A stretch of 64,000 bases of DNA from Pontivivens insulae (GTDB taxonomy: Bacteria > Pseudomonadota > Alphaproteobacteria > Rhodobacterales > Rhodobacteraceae), in assembly GCF_900302495.1 (NCBI RefSeq), contig NZ_OMKW01000001.1, forward strand, positions 496,001-560,000. The letters are read 5' to 3'. The notes beneath the pieces are model-generated. The model was not told the DNA's origin. It saw nothing but the letters and a program-made list of their open reading frames with translations, and did not search any database. Position numbers and translations under genes: made by a program. Of the stretch, positions 10,054 to 17,141 are shown piece by piece; the stretch's first letter is position 1, and each line of letters starts with the position of its first letter.

Positions 10054-10518
10054 ATGACGTTGCTCAAATTCCGAAAAGCTACTGTCGCGGATGTGGTACC
10101 GCTCAGCGAGTTGATCCAACGCACTATCCGCGTTTCAAATGCTGGGGACTATGATCAAAAATCAATTGATATGCTGTGCTCGATTTTTGAACCCGGGCCG
10201 CTCACCGGAAGAATCGAGAATGAGGCTATTCTTTTGTGTTTCGCGGGTGCCAATCTTGTTGGAACTGTGGGGCTGAAAGGTGATTATTTACGATCATTGT
10301 TTGTGGACCCTGCGTTTCAGGGGCAAGGGTTAGGCAAATTGCTGACCGCAAGAATTGAAGAAGAAGCGCGACAGAGAGCAATCTCAGACTTGATGCTTCA
10401 CGCCTCACTAACAGCGCGAGATTTTTACGCGGCTCTTGGCTATGAATTTTTGGAAGTGCAATCCTACCCGGAAGGACCATTCGTATTGATGAGAAAGCAA
10501 CTTAATGTGCGCTTGTGA
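10054..10518 (+). CDS. GNAT-family N-acetyltransferase
   Basis: 154 residues from the ATG at 10054; an ATG at 10030 in the same frame would add eight residues. The fold markers are LKFRKATVADVVPLSELIQ at the start, then YLRSLFVDPAFQGQGLGKLL (beta4 and the acetyl-CoA pyrophosphate loop Q/RxxGxG/A), and ARDFYAALGYEFLE near the end. The substrate is unknown. Its base composition is clearly more AT-rich than its neighbours (codons such as TTT, AAT, GAA, ATT are common), which suggests recent acquisition. Gene-poor DNA flanks it on both sides. Confidence 0.82.
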   Translation: MTLLKFRKATVADVVPLSELIQRTIRVSNAGDYDQKSIDMLCSIFEPGPLTGRIENEAILLCFAGANLVGTVGLKGDYLRSLFVDPAFQGQGLGKLLTARIEEEARQRAISDLMLHASLTARDFYAALGYEFLEVQSYPEGPFVLMRKQLNVRL

Positions 10519-10678
10519 AATACCTTGCGTAACAAAACAACTGCAGTGACGTTTTCCGACATGTCGCGACCGGCCGTTGTCGCCTCAGGTCGCTGTAGAC
10601 CTTCGCCTTCGCAAAGCCGGAGGCTGCTTTGTCCCGCGAAGCCGTCCTCAGCCTACAACCAAAACCACGACGTCGAAA

Positions 10679-10761
10679 TTGGTTAACACAACGTCGGTGC
10701 ACGCGTTGTGCACGCCCTGTGTACAGGTTGTGCACAGGGGCTTCGGGGCAGCGTTAACCAA
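10679..10761. repeat. Four helically phased GTGCAC-type hexamers between 9-bp inverted repeats
   Basis: Hexamers GTGCAC at 10697, 10708 and 10730 and GTGTAC at 10719 start exactly 11 bp apart. They are flanked by TTGGTTAAC (10679-10687) and its exact reverse complement GTTAACCAA (10753-10761). The right arm also forms the apex of the leuA terminator-like hairpin. The regular one-turn spacing suggests a multimeric protein-binding site. The remaining intergenic DNA (10519-10678) shows nothing identifiable. Confidence 0.6.
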
Positions 10762-10770
10762 CGCCGCCCC
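10745..10770 (-). terminator. leuA: Hairpin downstream of leuA
   Basis: Read on the minus strand, GGGGCGGCGTT and AACGCTGCCCC pair over 11 positions, including one G-U, around a GGTT loop, nine bases after the leuA stop codon. There is no T-run, so it may be a weak terminator or an mRNA 3' end structure. Confidence 0.5.
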
Positions 10771-10778
10771 GCTCAAGA

Positions 10779-12335
10779 TCAGCCCGCCAACTCTTCCGGC
10801 GCGCTCTTTTCGCGGCGTACGAACAGCTTGTTGAGCGCGTTGATATAGGCCTTTGCCGAGGCGACGACCGTGTCCGTATCGCTCGATTGACCGGCCACGA
10901 TCTTGCCGTCCTCTTCCAGCCGAACACTCACAGTCGCCTGCGCATCCGTGCCCCCAGTCACCGCATGCACATTATAGAGCTCCAGCGAAGCACTGTGCGA
11001 AATCAAGGACTTGAGCGCATTGAACGTCGCATCGACAGGGCCGTCACCCTCGGTCTCTGCCCGCTTCGCTTCACCATCAACCATTAGCACCATGGTGCAG
11101 GTCTGCGGGCCGGTCGTGCCACAACGCACTTCCATCTCCATCAGCTTGATCCGGTCATGGCCGGAAGAGGTCGTCTCATCGCTCATCAGGGCGATCAGAT
11201 CCTCGTCATAGACCTCTTTCTTACGGTCAGCCAGCTCCTTGAAGCGGACGAAAACGTCCTTCAACTGGTTGTCCTGCAAGGTAAATCCGAGATTCTCCAG
11301 CTTAGAGCGCAGCGCCGCACGACCCGAATGTTTGCCCATGACCAGGTTCGTCTCGGTCAGGCCCACATCTTCAGGCCGCATAATTTCGAACGTCTCTGCG
11401 TTCTTGAGCATTCCGTCCTGGTGAATGCCGCTCTCATGCGCAAATGCATTTTTGCCGACAATCGCCTTATTGTATTGCACCGCAAAGCCCGAAACCGCTG
11501 CCACACGGCGCGAAATTCCCATGATTTTCTGCGTGTTGATGCGGGTTGCGTAAGGCATGATGTCATTGCGCACCTTCAGCGCCATGACCACTTCTTCCAG
11601 TGCGGTGTTGCCCGCACGCTCCCCCAATCCATTGATCGTACACTCGATCTGACGGGCGCCGGCCTCAACCGCGGCAAGGCTATTTGCCGTCGCCATGCCC
11701 AGATCGTTGTGACAATGCGTGGCGAAAATCACCTCATCCGCGCCAGGTACATCGTTGATTAACATCTTGATGATATCTGCACTCTCACGCGGTGCAGTGT
11801 ATCCGACCGTATCGGGAATATTGATCGTGGTGGCGCCAGCCTTGATCGCGATCTCAACCGTCCGTTTCAGGAAATCCGGTTCAGTCCGCGTCGCATCCAT
11901 CGAGGACCACTGCACATTTTCGCACAGGTTGCGCGCATGCGTGACCATGTTGTGAATGTGATCGGCCATTCCATCCATGTCGAGATTTGTGATCCCGCGA
12001 TGACTCGGCGATGTCCCGATAAACGTGTGAATGCGGGGGTTTACGGCAAACTGGATCGCTTCCCAGCAGCGGTCAATATCCCCCATTGCCGCGCGCGACA
12101 GACCGCAGACCTGCGCGCTCTTCACCTGATCGGCAATGGCGCGGACCGCCTCGAAATCCCCGATGGAAGCGATTGGAAAACCGGCCTCGATAATATCGAC
12201 ACCCATTTCATCGAGCATCATTGCGATCTCGATCTTTTCATCATGGGTCATGGAGGCGCCGGGCGACTGCTCCCCGTCACGCAGGGTCGTGTCGAAAATC
12301 AGGACATGGTCCTGCTTGGCGGCTTTATCGGTCAT
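10779..12335 (-). CDS. leuA: 2-isopropylmalate synthase
   Basis: 518 residues. It condenses acetyl-CoA with 2-oxoisovalerate, the first committed step of leucine synthesis. The catalytic barrel begins LIFDTTLRDGEQSPGASM, has metal-binding THCHNDLGMA and the NGLGERAGN loop near residues 205-240, and AFAHESGIHQDGMLK. The C-terminal 130 residues form the leucine-binding regulatory domain, so feedback inhibition is expected. AAGGA lies nine bases before the ATG. Upstream lies a leucine-rich leader peptide with alternative hairpins, indicating attenuation control. Confidence 0.96.
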   Translation of the reverse strand: MTDKAAKQDHVLIFDTTLRDGEQSPGASMTHDEKIEIAMMLDEMGVDIIEAGFPIASIGDFEAVRAIADQVKSAQVCGLSRAAMGDIDRCWEAIQFAVNPRIHTFIGTSPSHRGITNLDMDGMADHIHNMVTHARNLCENVQWSSMDATRTEPDFLKRTVEIAIKAGATTINIPDTVGYTAPRESADIIKMLINDVPGADEVIFATHCHNDLGMATANSLAAVEAGARQIECTINGLGERAGNTALEEVVMALKVRNDIMPYATRINTQKIMGISRRVAAVSGFAVQYNKAIVGKNAFAHESGIHQDGMLKNAETFEIMRPEDVGLTETNLVMGKHSGRAALRSKLENLGFTLQDNQLKDVFVRFKELADRKKEVYDEDLIALMSDETTSSGHDRIKLMEMEVRCGTTGPQTCTMVLMVDGEAKRAETEGDGPVDATFNALKSLISHSASLELYNVHAVTGGTDAQATVSVRLEEDGKIVAGQSSDTDTVVASAKAYINALNKLFVRREKSAPEELAG

Positions 12336-12368
12336 TTTGTGAATTCCTTCATGTGAGCTTGCTATCCG

Positions 12369-12422
12369 GCGCTCTCAATCTTTGTCCCCTGAGCGCGCGC
12401 GCCAGGGTCCCGGCACGCTCAG
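12369..12422 (-). promoter_or_regulatory. Candidate leucine attenuator (mutually exclusive hairpins)
   Basis: On the minus strand, CTGAGCG (12416-12422, overlapping the leader stop codon) can pair with CGCTCAG (12389-12395), with further GCC/GGC pairing inside. The same downstream segment (GCGCTC, 12391-12396) can instead pair with GAGCGC (12369-12374). The two hairpins exclude each other, as in leader-peptide attenuators. Neither is followed by a T-run, so control could act on translation or through Rho. Confidence 0.55.
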
Positions 12423-12469
12423 AGGCTGCTAAGAAGAAGGAGGTCAATAAGGCGTGCGGTCATGCTCAT
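12419..12469 (-). CDS. leuL: leu operon leader peptide
   Basis: A 16-residue frame reads MSMTARLIDLLLLSSL. Six of its sixteen codons are leucine, four of them consecutive (CTC CTT CTT CTT). It ends 83 bp before leuA and its stop lies inside the first attenuator hairpin. Ribosome stalling when leucyl-tRNA is scarce would favour the alternative hairpin. No Shine-Dalgarno precedes the ATG. The predicted transcription start falls at the ATG itself, so the message is probably leaderless, as is known for trpL in rhizobia. A second ATG lies two codons in. Confidence 0.7.
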   Translation of the reverse strand: MSMTARLIDLLLLSSL

Positions 12470-12476
12470 GGGCGGC

Positions 12477-12505
12477 ACCATAGCGGGCGATCTGCCGCAG
12501 GCCAA
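12477..12505 (-). promoter_or_regulatory. Promoter of the leuL-leuA transcript
   Basis: On the minus strand TTGGCC (12500-12505) is followed after exactly 17 bp by TATGGT (12477-12482). The expected start point is 12469-12470, which is the first base of the leader-peptide ATG. A six-base palindrome (AGCCTG...CAGGCT, 12505-12520) lies just upstream of the -35 box. Confidence 0.55.
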
Positions 12506-12554
12506 GCCTGTTTTCAGGCTGGACGTGACGCGCCTACGCCGCATGTTCTGGCAC

Positions 12555-13241
12555 ATGACTTTTGAAGACAGATATGGCGGCGGGCGTGCCCTCGTCCTCG
12601 GCGGCTCAGGCGGGATCGGCGGCGCACTGGTGGATCGCCTCAACCGCTGCATGGCGGTGGAGACGCTCAGCCGCTCGCATAACGGGTTCGATCTGACGGT
12701 CGAGCAGAGTGTCGAGAACTGGGCCAGCAAACTCACGCCAGGCTATAGCGTGATCTTTGACGCAACAGGCGCGCTCGAAATCGACGGCGCCGGGCCGGAG
12801 AAATCGATCGGCCAGATCGAGCCAGACGCCATGACCGCTCAGTTCGCGCTCAACGCCATCGGGCCAGCGCTGGCGCTCAAACACCTGACGCCGTTACTGG
12901 TCAAAGAGGGGCCATGCCTGTTTGCCTCCCTCTCCGCCCGCGTGGGCAGCATCGGCGACAATCGCCTCGGCGGTTGGATCAGCTACCGCGCGGCCAAGGC
13001 GGCGCTGAATCAGATCATGCACACATCCGCCATCGAGATTGCGCGCAAACGGCCCGACGCTGTGGTTGTTTCGCTCCATCCCGGCACGGTGCAAAGCGAT
13101 CTGACAGCCAAATATCTTGGGCGTCACGATGCGGTAACGCCGCCAGAGGCGGCGGAAAACCTCGTGACTGTGATGGGCGAACTGACCCCTGAAGACACCG
13201 GTGGTTTCTTCGACTGGAAAGGGGAGGTCATCCCATGGTGA
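12555..13241 (+). CDS. Short-chain dehydrogenase/reductase (SDR)
   Basis: 228 residues from the ATG at 12555; an ATG at 12543 is equally possible and neither has a good ribosome site. The frame stays open further upstream, but that part would overlap the leuL promoter. The Rossmann motif is ALVLGGSGGIGGAL, the catalytic serine lies in FASLSARVGSIG, and the YxxxK pair in WISYRAAKAALNQ. The PG motif HPGTVQSDLT follows. It resembles C-factor-like SDRs whose substrate is unknown. It diverges from leuL-leuA. Confidence 0.8.
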   Translation: MTFEDRYGGGRALVLGGSGGIGGALVDRLNRCMAVETLSRSHNGFDLTVEQSVENWASKLTPGYSVIFDATGALEIDGAGPEKSIGQIEPDAMTAQFALNAIGPALALKHLTPLLVKEGPCLFASLSARVGSIGDNRLGGWISYRAAKAALNQIMHTSAIEIARKRPDAVVVSLHPGTVQSDLTAKYLGRHDAVTPPEAAENLVTVMGELTPEDTGGFFDWKGEVIPW

Positions 13242-13260
13242 CCCTGCACATCACTTTGCT

Positions 13261-13300
13261 CCCCAAATACCTCGGGGGTCCGGGGGCAGAGCCCCTGGCG
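13261..13300. repeat. GC-rich palindromic element between the SDR and photolyase genes
   Basis: Two small stems lie side by side: CCCC...GGGG around AAATACCT, then GGGGC-AGA-GCCCC (13283-13295). The style (CCCCAAATACC..GGGGG) is like the intergenic palindromes common in Rhodobacterales. It sits directly in front of the photolyase start codon and occupies the place where a ribosome-binding site should be. Confidence 0.5.
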
Positions 13301-13308
13301 ATCGCTGC

Positions 13309-14838
13309 ATGAGCAAACGCCTCATCCTCGTCTTGGGCGATCAACTGACGCCGACACTCTCGGCGCTTCGTGAGGCCGACAAAGACCGCGACATCATCGT
13401 GATGGCGGAGGTGCGTGATGAGGGCACCTATGTCCGCCACCACGCCAAGAAAATCGCGCTGATCCTCGCCGCCATGCGCCACTTTGCAAGTGATCTGCGC
13501 GCCGAGGGCTGGCAGGTCGCCTATACGACCCTCGACGATCCTGAAAACACCCACGCAATCAGCAAGGAATTGCTGCGCCGGGCCGACGAATTCGGCGCAG
13601 AGGAAGTCATTGCGACAGCACCCGGAGAGTGGCGCCTACGCTCCCTGCTCGACCACACGCCGATCAAGGTCACGCAGCTGCCCGATGACCGGTTCGTCGC
13701 CTCGGAAGACGAATTCGCAACATGGGCCAAAGACCGCAAATCCCTGCGCATGGAATATTTTTACCGCGAAATGCGACGCAAGACGGGCCTTCTGATGGAC
13801 GGGGATCAGCCCGAGGGTGGCAAGTGGAACTATGACCACGACAACCGCAAACCCGCACAATCCGACCTCTTCATGCCCGAACCGCTCCACCACCAACACG
13901 ATGAGATCGTGACGGACGTACTCGATCTCGTTGAGCGTGAATTCCCAGATACATTCGGGGAGCTGCGCCCCTTCTGGTTTGCCGCAACCCGTGCAGGCGC
14001 GGAGGCTGCGCGCGACTGGTTCATGGCAGAGGCCTTACCGAAATTCGGCGATTATCAGGACGCGATGCTGCGCGGGGAAAAATTCCTCTATCACTCGATC
14101 CTCAGCCCCTATCTGAATATCGGTCTGCTCGACCCCATCGACCTGTGCCAGCGGGCGGAGGCGGAATACCGTGCGGGCCGCGCACCGCTGAACGCGGTTG
14201 AGGGGTACATTCGCCAGATCATCGGCTGGCGGGAGTTTATTCGTGGGATCTATTTCCTCGAAGGACCTGACTATCCCAAGCGCAACGCGCTGAACGCCAA
14301 CCGTGATTTGCCGTGGTTCTATTGGTCTGGTGAGACGGATATGGCCTGCATGAAAGCGGCCATCGACCAGACCATCAGCGATGCCTATGCCCACCACATC
14401 CAACGCCTGATGGTTACGGGGAATTTCGCACTCATCGCAGGCCTCGATCCCCAGCAGGTTCATGAGTGGTATCTGGCCGTCTATGCCGATGCGTTCGAGT
14501 GGGTGGAAAGCCCCAACACGGTGGGCATGATCCTGTTTGCCGATGGCGGGGTTGTCGGCTCAAAGCCCTATGCCGCCTCGGGTGCCTACATCAACCGCAT
14601 GTCCGATTACTGCAAAAGCTGCACCTATTCGGTGAGCAAGAAATCGGGGGAAGGCTGCTGCCCGTTCAACCCGCTTTATTGGGATTTCCTCAACCGCAAT
14701 CGGGAGCGGTTTGAGGGCAATCCCCGCATGGCGCAGATGTACCGCACATGGGACCGAATGGCCGAGGACAAGCGCGAGGCGAGCTCGGACAGCGCGGCCG
14801 CAATCCTCGCCAAACTCGAAGCAGGCGAGCGGGTGTGA
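13309..14838 (+). CDS. Iron-sulfur (6-4) photolyase / cryptochrome of the CryB-PhrB class
   Basis: 509 residues from the ATG at 13309. Members of this class (FeS-BCP) repair (6-4) photoproducts or act as blue-light sensors, using FAD, a lumazine antenna and a 4Fe-4S cluster. The N-terminus LILVLGDQLTPTLSAL and the FAD-domain stretch around AYAHHIQRLMVTGNFALIAG match. Cysteines placed as cluster ligands are visible in DMACMKAA, SDYCKSCTYS and GEGCCPFNP. No clear Shine-Dalgarno is present because a palindrome lies there. It could act as a photoreceptor rather than as a repair enzyme. Confidence 0.9.
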   Translation: MSKRLILVLGDQLTPTLSALREADKDRDIIVMAEVRDEGTYVRHHAKKIALILAAMRHFASDLRAEGWQVAYTTLDDPENTHAISKELLRRADEFGAEEVIATAPGEWRLRSLLDHTPIKVTQLPDDRFVASEDEFATWAKDRKSLRMEYFYREMRRKTGLLMDGDQPEGGKWNYDHDNRKPAQSDLFMPEPLHHQHDEIVTDVLDLVEREFPDTFGELRPFWFAATRAGAEAARDWFMAEALPKFGDYQDAMLRGEKFLYHSILSPYLNIGLLDPIDLCQRAEAEYRAGRAPLNAVEGYIRQIIGWREFIRGIYFLEGPDYPKRNALNANRDLPWFYWSGETDMACMKAAIDQTISDAYAHHIQRLMVTGNFALIAGLDPQQVHEWYLAVYADAFEWVESPNTVGMILFADGGVVGSKPYAASGAYINRMSDYCKSCTYSVSKKSGEGCCPFNPLYWDFLNRNRERFEGNPRMAQMYRTWDRMAEDKREASSDSAAAILAKLEAGERV

Positions 14839-14841
14839 GCG

Positions 14842-14973
14842 GTGCCAACGCCGGCCTGCGGGACGGCGACTGTACATTGATCAGCGCGGTTTAGGTTGGC
14901 CAAGTCCGCAAAAGGCCGATGATAAGATCAACATCGGCAGAACGCCGCTCCGGGGGCGGGTCGGCGTTGGCAC
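14842..14973. other. Long imperfect palindrome, candidate structured RNA or bidirectional terminator
   Basis: Outer arms GTGCCAACGCCG (14842-14853) and CGGCGTTGGCAC (14962-14973) are exact reverse complements. Pairing continues inward: GCCTGC with GCGGGT (two G-U), then after a bulge GGGACGGCG with CGCCGCTCC over eight of nine positions. An inner hairpin GCCGATG...CATCGGC (14915-14938) occupies the loop. The element fills most of the 164-bp gap between two convergent genes. No T-run closes it on either strand, so a simple intrinsic terminator is not the whole explanation. Confidence 0.5.
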
Positions 14974-15002
14974 GGCGCCTTCGGCTTGATTCCGTGCAGG
15001 CG

Positions 15003-15698
15003 CTACCGCCCCCAACGCCCCGGCATGGGGCGTGCTGCACCCGGCGCTTTCACCAGTTCAAGCAAGCGACCCGGCCCCGCCGCAAAGGCACGGCCCAGCG
15101 GGTTGCCCCGCATCTGCGCCTTCACCTTCTCGATCTGCATCACATTGGCGATGCGCCGGTCGAGGAAGGCCCATGTCGCCTCATCCCCGTCACTCTCATC
15201 GCCCAGCCAGTAAAGCACCGTCGCAGAATAGACGCCCGACAGGGTCGCCCGCTTGGTGTACCAGTTATGATCGGTGGAACTGTCGCCCAGACCGGCCCAG
15301 ATCGTATCAGCCGTGTTCCAGATCGCTTTGGCGCCATCGGCCGCGTAAATGGGCAAAGCAAAGAGCGTCGTGCCGCGGCGCACAGCCTCCCGATGTCCTT
15401 GAACCAGCTCGATCCGGTGGCGCACGCAGGCCGTGATCTTGCCCGTCATGCCCATCCCCTGAAACGGATCAGAGGCGATCCACTCGGCCAGCTTTCGGTC
15501 CCCGCGCATGTGAAAGGCAAGCGCCAGATCCACGGCACCGCGCGGGAACATGACACGGCCCAGCGCCGGGTCCAGACCCGAATCACCCAGTGCGCGTCGC
15601 AGCGTCTCATCCGACCAACCGTCGAAGGGGACATGCAGCAATGCGGCGTCGATCACGGCATCCTTTTGATCCGAATGCGAAATCATCTCATCTGCCAT
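15003..15698 (-). CDS. COQ9 family protein (ubiquinone biosynthesis accessory)
   Basis: 231 residues. COQ9 is a lipid-binding TetR-like fold protein that presents ubiquinone precursors to the hydroxylase COQ7. The helical start (DAVIDAALLHVPFDGWSDETL) and the stretch TDHNWYTKRATLSGVYSATVLYWL with DGDEATWAFLDRRIANVM are the COQ9 signatures. The ATG at 15698 has GGGGGAG four bases upstream; an earlier start in the same frame has no such site. It diverges from rpsU. Its 3' end faces the photolyase gene across the palindromic element. Confidence 0.9.
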   Translation of the reverse strand: MADEMISHSDQKDAVIDAALLHVPFDGWSDETLRRALGDSGLDPALGRVMFPRGAVDLALAFHMRGDRKLAEWIASDPFQGMGMTGKITACVRHRIELVQGHREAVRRGTTLFALPIYAADGAKAIWNTADTIWAGLGDSSTDHNWYTKRATLSGVYSATVLYWLGDESDGDEATWAFLDRRIANVMQIEKVKAQMRGNPLGRAFAAGPGRLLELVKAPGAARPMPGRWGR

Positions 15699-15720
15699 GA
15701 CACTCCCCCACGCGTTACAC

Positions 15721-15749
15721 TGGACAACATACACTCAACCGCCTATGTA
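15721..15749 (+). promoter_or_regulatory. Candidate rpsU promoter
   Basis: TGGACA (15721-15726), a 17-bp spacer and TATGTA (15744-15749) lie about 50 bp before the rpsU start codon in the divergent gap with the COQ9 gene. The -35 box is one base from consensus and the -10 box is weak. The short leader also contains ACCT-GAA-AGGT, a mini-hairpin that covers the ribosome site. Confidence 0.45.
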
Positions 15750-15797
15750 GCGCACTCCTGCAATTCCGCAATTTTACCTGAAAGGTGGTGACTACAA

Positions 15798-16004
15798 GTG
15801 CAGGTACAGGTTCGCGACAACAACGTCGATCAGGCCCTCCGGGCTCTGAAGAAAAAGCTTCAGCGTGAAGGTGTGTTCCGGGAAATGAAACTCCGGCAAC
15901 ATTACGAAAAGCCTTCCGTCAAACGCGCCCGTGAAAAGGCAGAAGCTGTTCGTCGTGCGCGCAAGCTCGCGCGCAAGAAGCTTCAGCGTGAAGGCATGCT
16001 CTAA
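15798..16004 (+). CDS. rpsU: 30S ribosomal protein S21
   Basis: 68 residues, lysine- and arginine-rich, reading [20 protein letters not shown] at the start, which is diagnostic of bS21. The protein sits near the anti-Shine-Dalgarno end of 16S rRNA and is needed for initiation. It starts with GTG, preceded by AAAGGTGGTGA. A strong intrinsic terminator follows, so it is monocistronic. Confidence 0.97.
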   Translation: MQVQVRDNNVDQALRALKKKLQREGVFREMKLRQHYEKPSVKRAREKAEAVRRARKLARKKLQREGML

Positions 16005-16050
16005 GCATCGACTTGCGACCGGCTGGCGTCACCCAGCTGTTGTAATATCA

Positions 16051-16086
16051 GACCCCTGCGCCCACGGTGCGGGGGTCTTTCTTTTC
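16051..16086 (+). terminator. rpsU: Intrinsic terminator of rpsU
   Basis: GACCCC pairs with GGGGTC, with inner GC/GC pairs, and the stem is followed directly by TTTCTTTTC. It lies 47 bp after the rpsU stop. Confidence 0.85.
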
Positions 16087-16098
16087 AGGGATTGAGAT

Positions 16099-16863
16099 AT
16101 GGATACCGGCGGTTTCCGGCTTTACGCCATCGGCGACGTTCATGGCATGATCGCCCCCTTGCGGGAGGTGCATGACTGGATTGCCCGCGACATGGGTGAG
16201 CATCCGGGCCGTGAGGCGCGCATCATCCATATCGGCGACTATACTGACCGGGGGCCTGACAGCCGCGCGGTCATAGAATTTCTGATGCGCGCGGACCCCC
16301 ATTGGATCAGTTTGCTGGGCAATCACGACCGAATGTTCGCAAGCTATGTCACACGCCCCGGCTGGCAGGATCCAAAGCTTTACCGGCACAAAGGCTATCA
16401 CTGGCTGCATCCCCGACTGGGCGGGGCTGAAACATTGAAATCCTATGGTGTTCAGATGCCCGCCCACGACATTACCTTGGATGAGGCGGCAGATTTTCAC
16501 GATCAGGCCCGCGCCGCTGTTCCGCAAGATCACGTGGATTGGATCAATGGGCGCCCGCTTCACGTCAGCTTTGGCGACTATCTGTTTGTACACGCGGGCG
16601 TCGATACATCGCTGCCGCTGGACGCACAGCCAACGGAGGCGCTGCTATGGATGCGCGAAGGTTGGGTCGACTTCACCGGCAAGCTGGACCAGATCGTGGT
16701 ACATGGTCACACGGTGATGGAGCAGCCAGAACGCTATCAAAGCAGGATTGCCATCGACACTGGCGCAGTCTTTGGCAATGCGCTGACCTGTCTGGTGCTG
16801 GATGGGGACGAGGTGGGCATCCTGACCGGACACAATGTCCGACCGCTGCCGATGAGATCATGA
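16099..16863 (+). CDS. Metallophosphoesterase (serine/threonine phosphatase-like)
   Basis: 254 residues. All calcineurin-like motifs are present in order: GDVHG (residues 12-16), GDYTDRGPDS (about 50-59), GNHD (about 74-77), a conserved HAG in FVHAGVD and VHGHT near 207. These ligate a dinuclear metal centre that hydrolyses phosphoesters. The arrangement is like PrpA/PrpB and bacteriophage lambda phosphatases, which act on phosphoproteins or diadenosine polyphosphates. The natural substrate is not evident. A hairpin follows. Confidence 0.88.
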   Translation: MDTGGFRLYAIGDVHGMIAPLREVHDWIARDMGEHPGREARIIHIGDYTDRGPDSRAVIEFLMRADPHWISLLGNHDRMFASYVTRPGWQDPKLYRHKGYHWLHPRLGGAETLKSYGVQMPAHDITLDEAADFHDQARAAVPQDHVDWINGRPLHVSFGDYLFVHAGVDTSLPLDAQPTEALLWMREGWVDFTGKLDQIVVHGHTVMEQPERYQSRIAIDTGAVFGNALTCLVLDGDEVGILTGHNVRPLPMRS

Positions 16864-16873
16864 AATAGAACAA

Positions 16874-16892
16874 CCCCGGGCAGGACCCGGGG
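16874..16892. terminator. Hairpin between convergent genes
   Basis: CCCCGGG and CCCGGGG pair perfectly around a CAGGA loop, ten bases after the phosphoesterase stop. There is no T-run. It may serve both this gene and the convergent subunit IV gene. Confidence 0.55.
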
Positions 16893-16942
16893 CGTAAATC
16901 ATCATTCTAGGTCAGTCCCGGATCAGATCCGAAACCTGCACA

Positions 16943-17089
16943 TCAGGTGCGGAAGATCGCGAGGAAGATCAGAATGATCAGGATAACGATCGTGGACCGG
17001 ATGCCAAAGGTGATGAAGCCTTCGAACGTCTTCTGCTGGTCGGTGATATCCATCGACCCGTGTTCATGTTCCTGGTGGTTGTCAGCCAT
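16943..17089 (-). CDS. aa3-type cytochrome c oxidase subunit IV
   Basis: 48 residues: a His/Glu-rich start (MADNHQEHEHGSMDITDQQ), then KTFEGFITFGIRSTIVILI and a single membrane helix to the end. This matches the small bacterial subunit IV (COX4_pro_2) of aa3 oxidases in Rhodobacterales and Paracoccus. It is non-catalytic and lies beside subunits I and III. The frame extends upstream, but the ATG at 17089 has AGGGA in front of it. The main oxidase genes are not in this window, as is usual for this subunit. Confidence 0.9.
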   Translation of the reverse strand: MADNHQEHEHGSMDITDQQKTFEGFITFGIRSTIVILIILIFLAIFRT

Positions 17090-17141
17090 GGTCAAATCCC
17101 TTTTCGCGTTGGCGCGTTCTTGCATGAATACGGGGTGGCGA

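Noticed and set aside
9814-10119. 101-codon minus-strand frame before the acetyltransferase
   Set aside because: No ribosome site, no domain, and it overlaps the start of the better supported GNAT gene. It may be translated intergenic repeat sequence.
10697-10735. CRISPR-like array
   Set aside because: The repeat unit is only 6 bp with 5-bp gaps, far too short for CRISPR. It is kept as a phased binding-site candidate.
10697-10735. The phased GTGCAC array as a replication origin
   Set aside because: The hexamers differ from DnaA boxes at two or more positions, there is no AT-rich unwinding tract, and a much better origin candidate lies at 36 kb.
12462-12554. Upstream extension of the SDR gene
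   Set aside because: The frame is open, but this segment holds the leuL promoter, lacks a ribosome site, and would add residues ahead of the Rossmann fold.
14842-14973. SRP RNA or 6S RNA gene
   Set aside because: The conserved SRP tetraloop region (GGAA with its flanking helix) is missing, and 6S RNA is normally linked to zapA in this group.
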